Assembly: GCF_011397635.1 (NCBI RefSeq)
Contig: NC_064759.1
Coordinates: 19,864,428 to 19,928,427, forward strand
Reading direction: 5' to 3'
Origin: Epinephelus fuscoguttatus
Taxonomy: Eukaryota > Chordata > Actinopteri > Perciformes > Serranidae
DNA: 64,000 nt
The notes under the pieces are model-generated. The model did no database searches, was not told where the DNA came from, and worked only from the letters and a program-made list of their open reading frames with translations. Positions 62,640-64,000 of the stretch are shown here, in pieces. The stretch's first letter is position 1, and every line of letters begins with the position of its first letter. Made by a program: the position numbers and the translations under genes.

Positions 62640-62760
62640 TGAGGTGGGGATCACAGAGCCCCCTTTTTTAAATTGCCGCTAATGAGCCCTGGCTTGCGAG
62701 AGGTACTCGAATTGATTAAATTTGCATGGGAGCCTAAATCATGAAGGGGGCCTCATACTT
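62640..62760. promoter_or_regulatory. Candidate regulatory element with perfect POU octamer
   Basis: A short unique island between TG-rich tracts includes GCTAATGAGC and GATTAAATTTGCATGGG, with a perfect octamer ATTTGCAT at 62720-62727. POU-domain factors bind this octamer, and pou3f1 is the expected neighbour. Confidence 0.3.
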
Positions 62761-64000
62761 GTGCCCCCCACCTCTAGGTGCACACACACACATACACAGC
62801 ACCCCTGGCCCCCCCCTGCACCACCCCACCCACCCCAGCCTCCACATCAGACCTACAGGGGGTATCTCTCTGCAGGAGAGAGGGACAGGATAGACCAGGG
62901 GGAGGGTGTGTACATGTGTGTGTGGTGTTGAACGGGGCGTGGAGGGCACCCATCTGCCCCGGTATTACTGTCAGTCCATCATTCAGGGGAATGCCAGGCG
63001 CGCGCCTCGGGGACGTGTTCATTACGCTTTAACTACCGGATCTGTCCTTGTCTCGCAGCCTCCCCGTGTCATTGTCTGCCTGAGATTGCGTGTGTGTATA
63101 TTTATGCATGTGTCTGCTTGCATCACAATTGAACGCACCCAGTTCTTGTGTATGGGGGGTTGTTGTGTGTTTGAACCTGAGCAACATTCTGGCAACACAC
63201 ACACTGGACACTGTACTTGGGGTTTGGTACTGTAGGTGTGTACGCTACATTAGTTTCCTTTTCTGTCAAGCTCCCTTTTTACTTTGTAAAAATATTCTCA
63301 CTTTGTGTTTCACACAAACACACTCTGACGTGCACTTTTTTGTCGCTCATATTTGTTAGTGTGTTGCTTCTCTAATGGTTACCTCTCTAATGGCAACTAC
63401 GTGATGATGCGTGATGAGAGCTACTTTTTGTGCGCACGTGCGCCTCGTATCTGCTCAACAGTGAGGTGTTAGAATGAGTGTGTGTGCACGTGTGTGTGCG
63501 TGCACTGGTGGGGGACAGTGCTTGTGCGTGGTTAGCCTGGGTGATTGCAGTAATCAGATGGGGGTGTTAATCAGAGTTTGTTCGTCAGTGGCCTGATGAG
63601 GGGCGATGAGGGCCGCTGATTGTAATGCGATGCTTCAGTCGGTCTCTCTGACGACTACAGAGACAAACCCGCCAAGAGAATCATTATCATACTGCACACT
63701 TTCCCCCCCCACTCTTTTGGAACACCACGACAGACTGCCAAAGTGTAAACAAACAAGCAATACAAGGCACTTCTATATGCGTCGAAGTGTGTCACTAAGA
63801 AGATGCAGACTCAATTATTATCATACGGGATGTTTTCATTCCAGTGGACACAATGAAGCACTGTCAGAAGATGGGTTATATATCACTATTTAGGTGTCAG
63901 TGTCACTGCTATTGAATAACAAGAGCAGGGGGGAGGGATGTGTTGGGGTTAGAGGGGAGAAAGACATAGTTGAGAGAAAGGTGGGGGGTGGGGAGGTAAA

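Larger units (their letters stand above)
57907..64000. other. Gene-free, transposon-poor right flank
   Basis: No exon fits a known family and, unlike 39-54 kb, almost no transposon copies are recognised. It contains CpG-bearing unique islands (58720-58830, 59560-59760, 62940-63080, 63540-63700). 59259-59750 is open for 163 codons but is proline/serine-rich at the start and has no domain. The pattern fits a regulatory domain of a developmental gene. Confidence 0.45.

Noticed and set aside
62340..63235. Several overlapping Thr/His/Val/Cys-rich frames on both strands
   Set aside because: Translations of CA/TG repeats.
1..64000. tRNA, rRNA, endogenous retrovirus or complete transposase gene
   Set aside because: No cloverleaf boxes, rRNA blocks, LTR pairs, or intact reverse transcriptase/transposase frame seen by eye; a model-based scan would settle it.

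Overview
The window is nuclear DNA from a ray-finned fish, most likely a spiny-rayed (percomorph) teleost. It holds intron-split vertebrate genes with short exons, CA/TG microsatellites, and many decayed teleost-type DNA transposons and LINE 3' ends. No bacterial-style gene packing, tRNA, rRNA or CRISPR array was seen.

Two protein-coding genes can be rebuilt exon by exon. On the minus strand, 6456-13852 encodes a complete 279-residue four-and-a-half-LIM protein, fhl3. Its five coding exons join in phase; one intron uses a GC donor. Its 3' UTR probably runs left to about 5245. The 5' UTR must begin upstream; the best candidate first exon and promoter is at 39.2-39.55 kb, which would give a first intron of about 25 kb. 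On the plus strand, 54256-56029 encodes a complete 254-residue utp11 in eight compact exons with a polyA signal at 56172. The two genes are divergently transcribed. FHL3, UTP11 and POU3F1 are neighbours in human, so this looks like the conserved vertebrate block, with pou3f1 expected beyond the right edge.

Layout: 0-4.7 kb is transposon-rich and includes a foldback TTAA element carrying a broken ORF. 4.7-5.1 kb holds microsatellites. 5.2-13.9 kb is the fhl3 coding region, with a miniature transposon inside the GC-AG intron. 13.9-39.2 kb is mostly unique non-coding DNA, presumed fhl3 intron 1, with scattered repeats and a perfect CArG box. 39.2-54 kb is intergenic, mixing DNA elements, LINE tails and an intronless coiled-coil pseudogene. 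54-56.2 kb is utp11. 56.2-64 kb has no gene and few repeats; it contains a long AT-rich palindrome and homeodomain- and POU-like motifs, as expected of a developmental regulatory region.

fhl3 encodes a LIM-only adaptor/cofactor of muscle and cytoskeleton, and utp11 a housekeeping ribosome-biogenesis factor. They share a locus, not a pathway. I found no convincing new multi-gene system. The most interesting items are the GC-AG splice site, the palindromic element at 57.8 kb, the ORF inside the TTAA element and the remote fhl3 promoter candidate.
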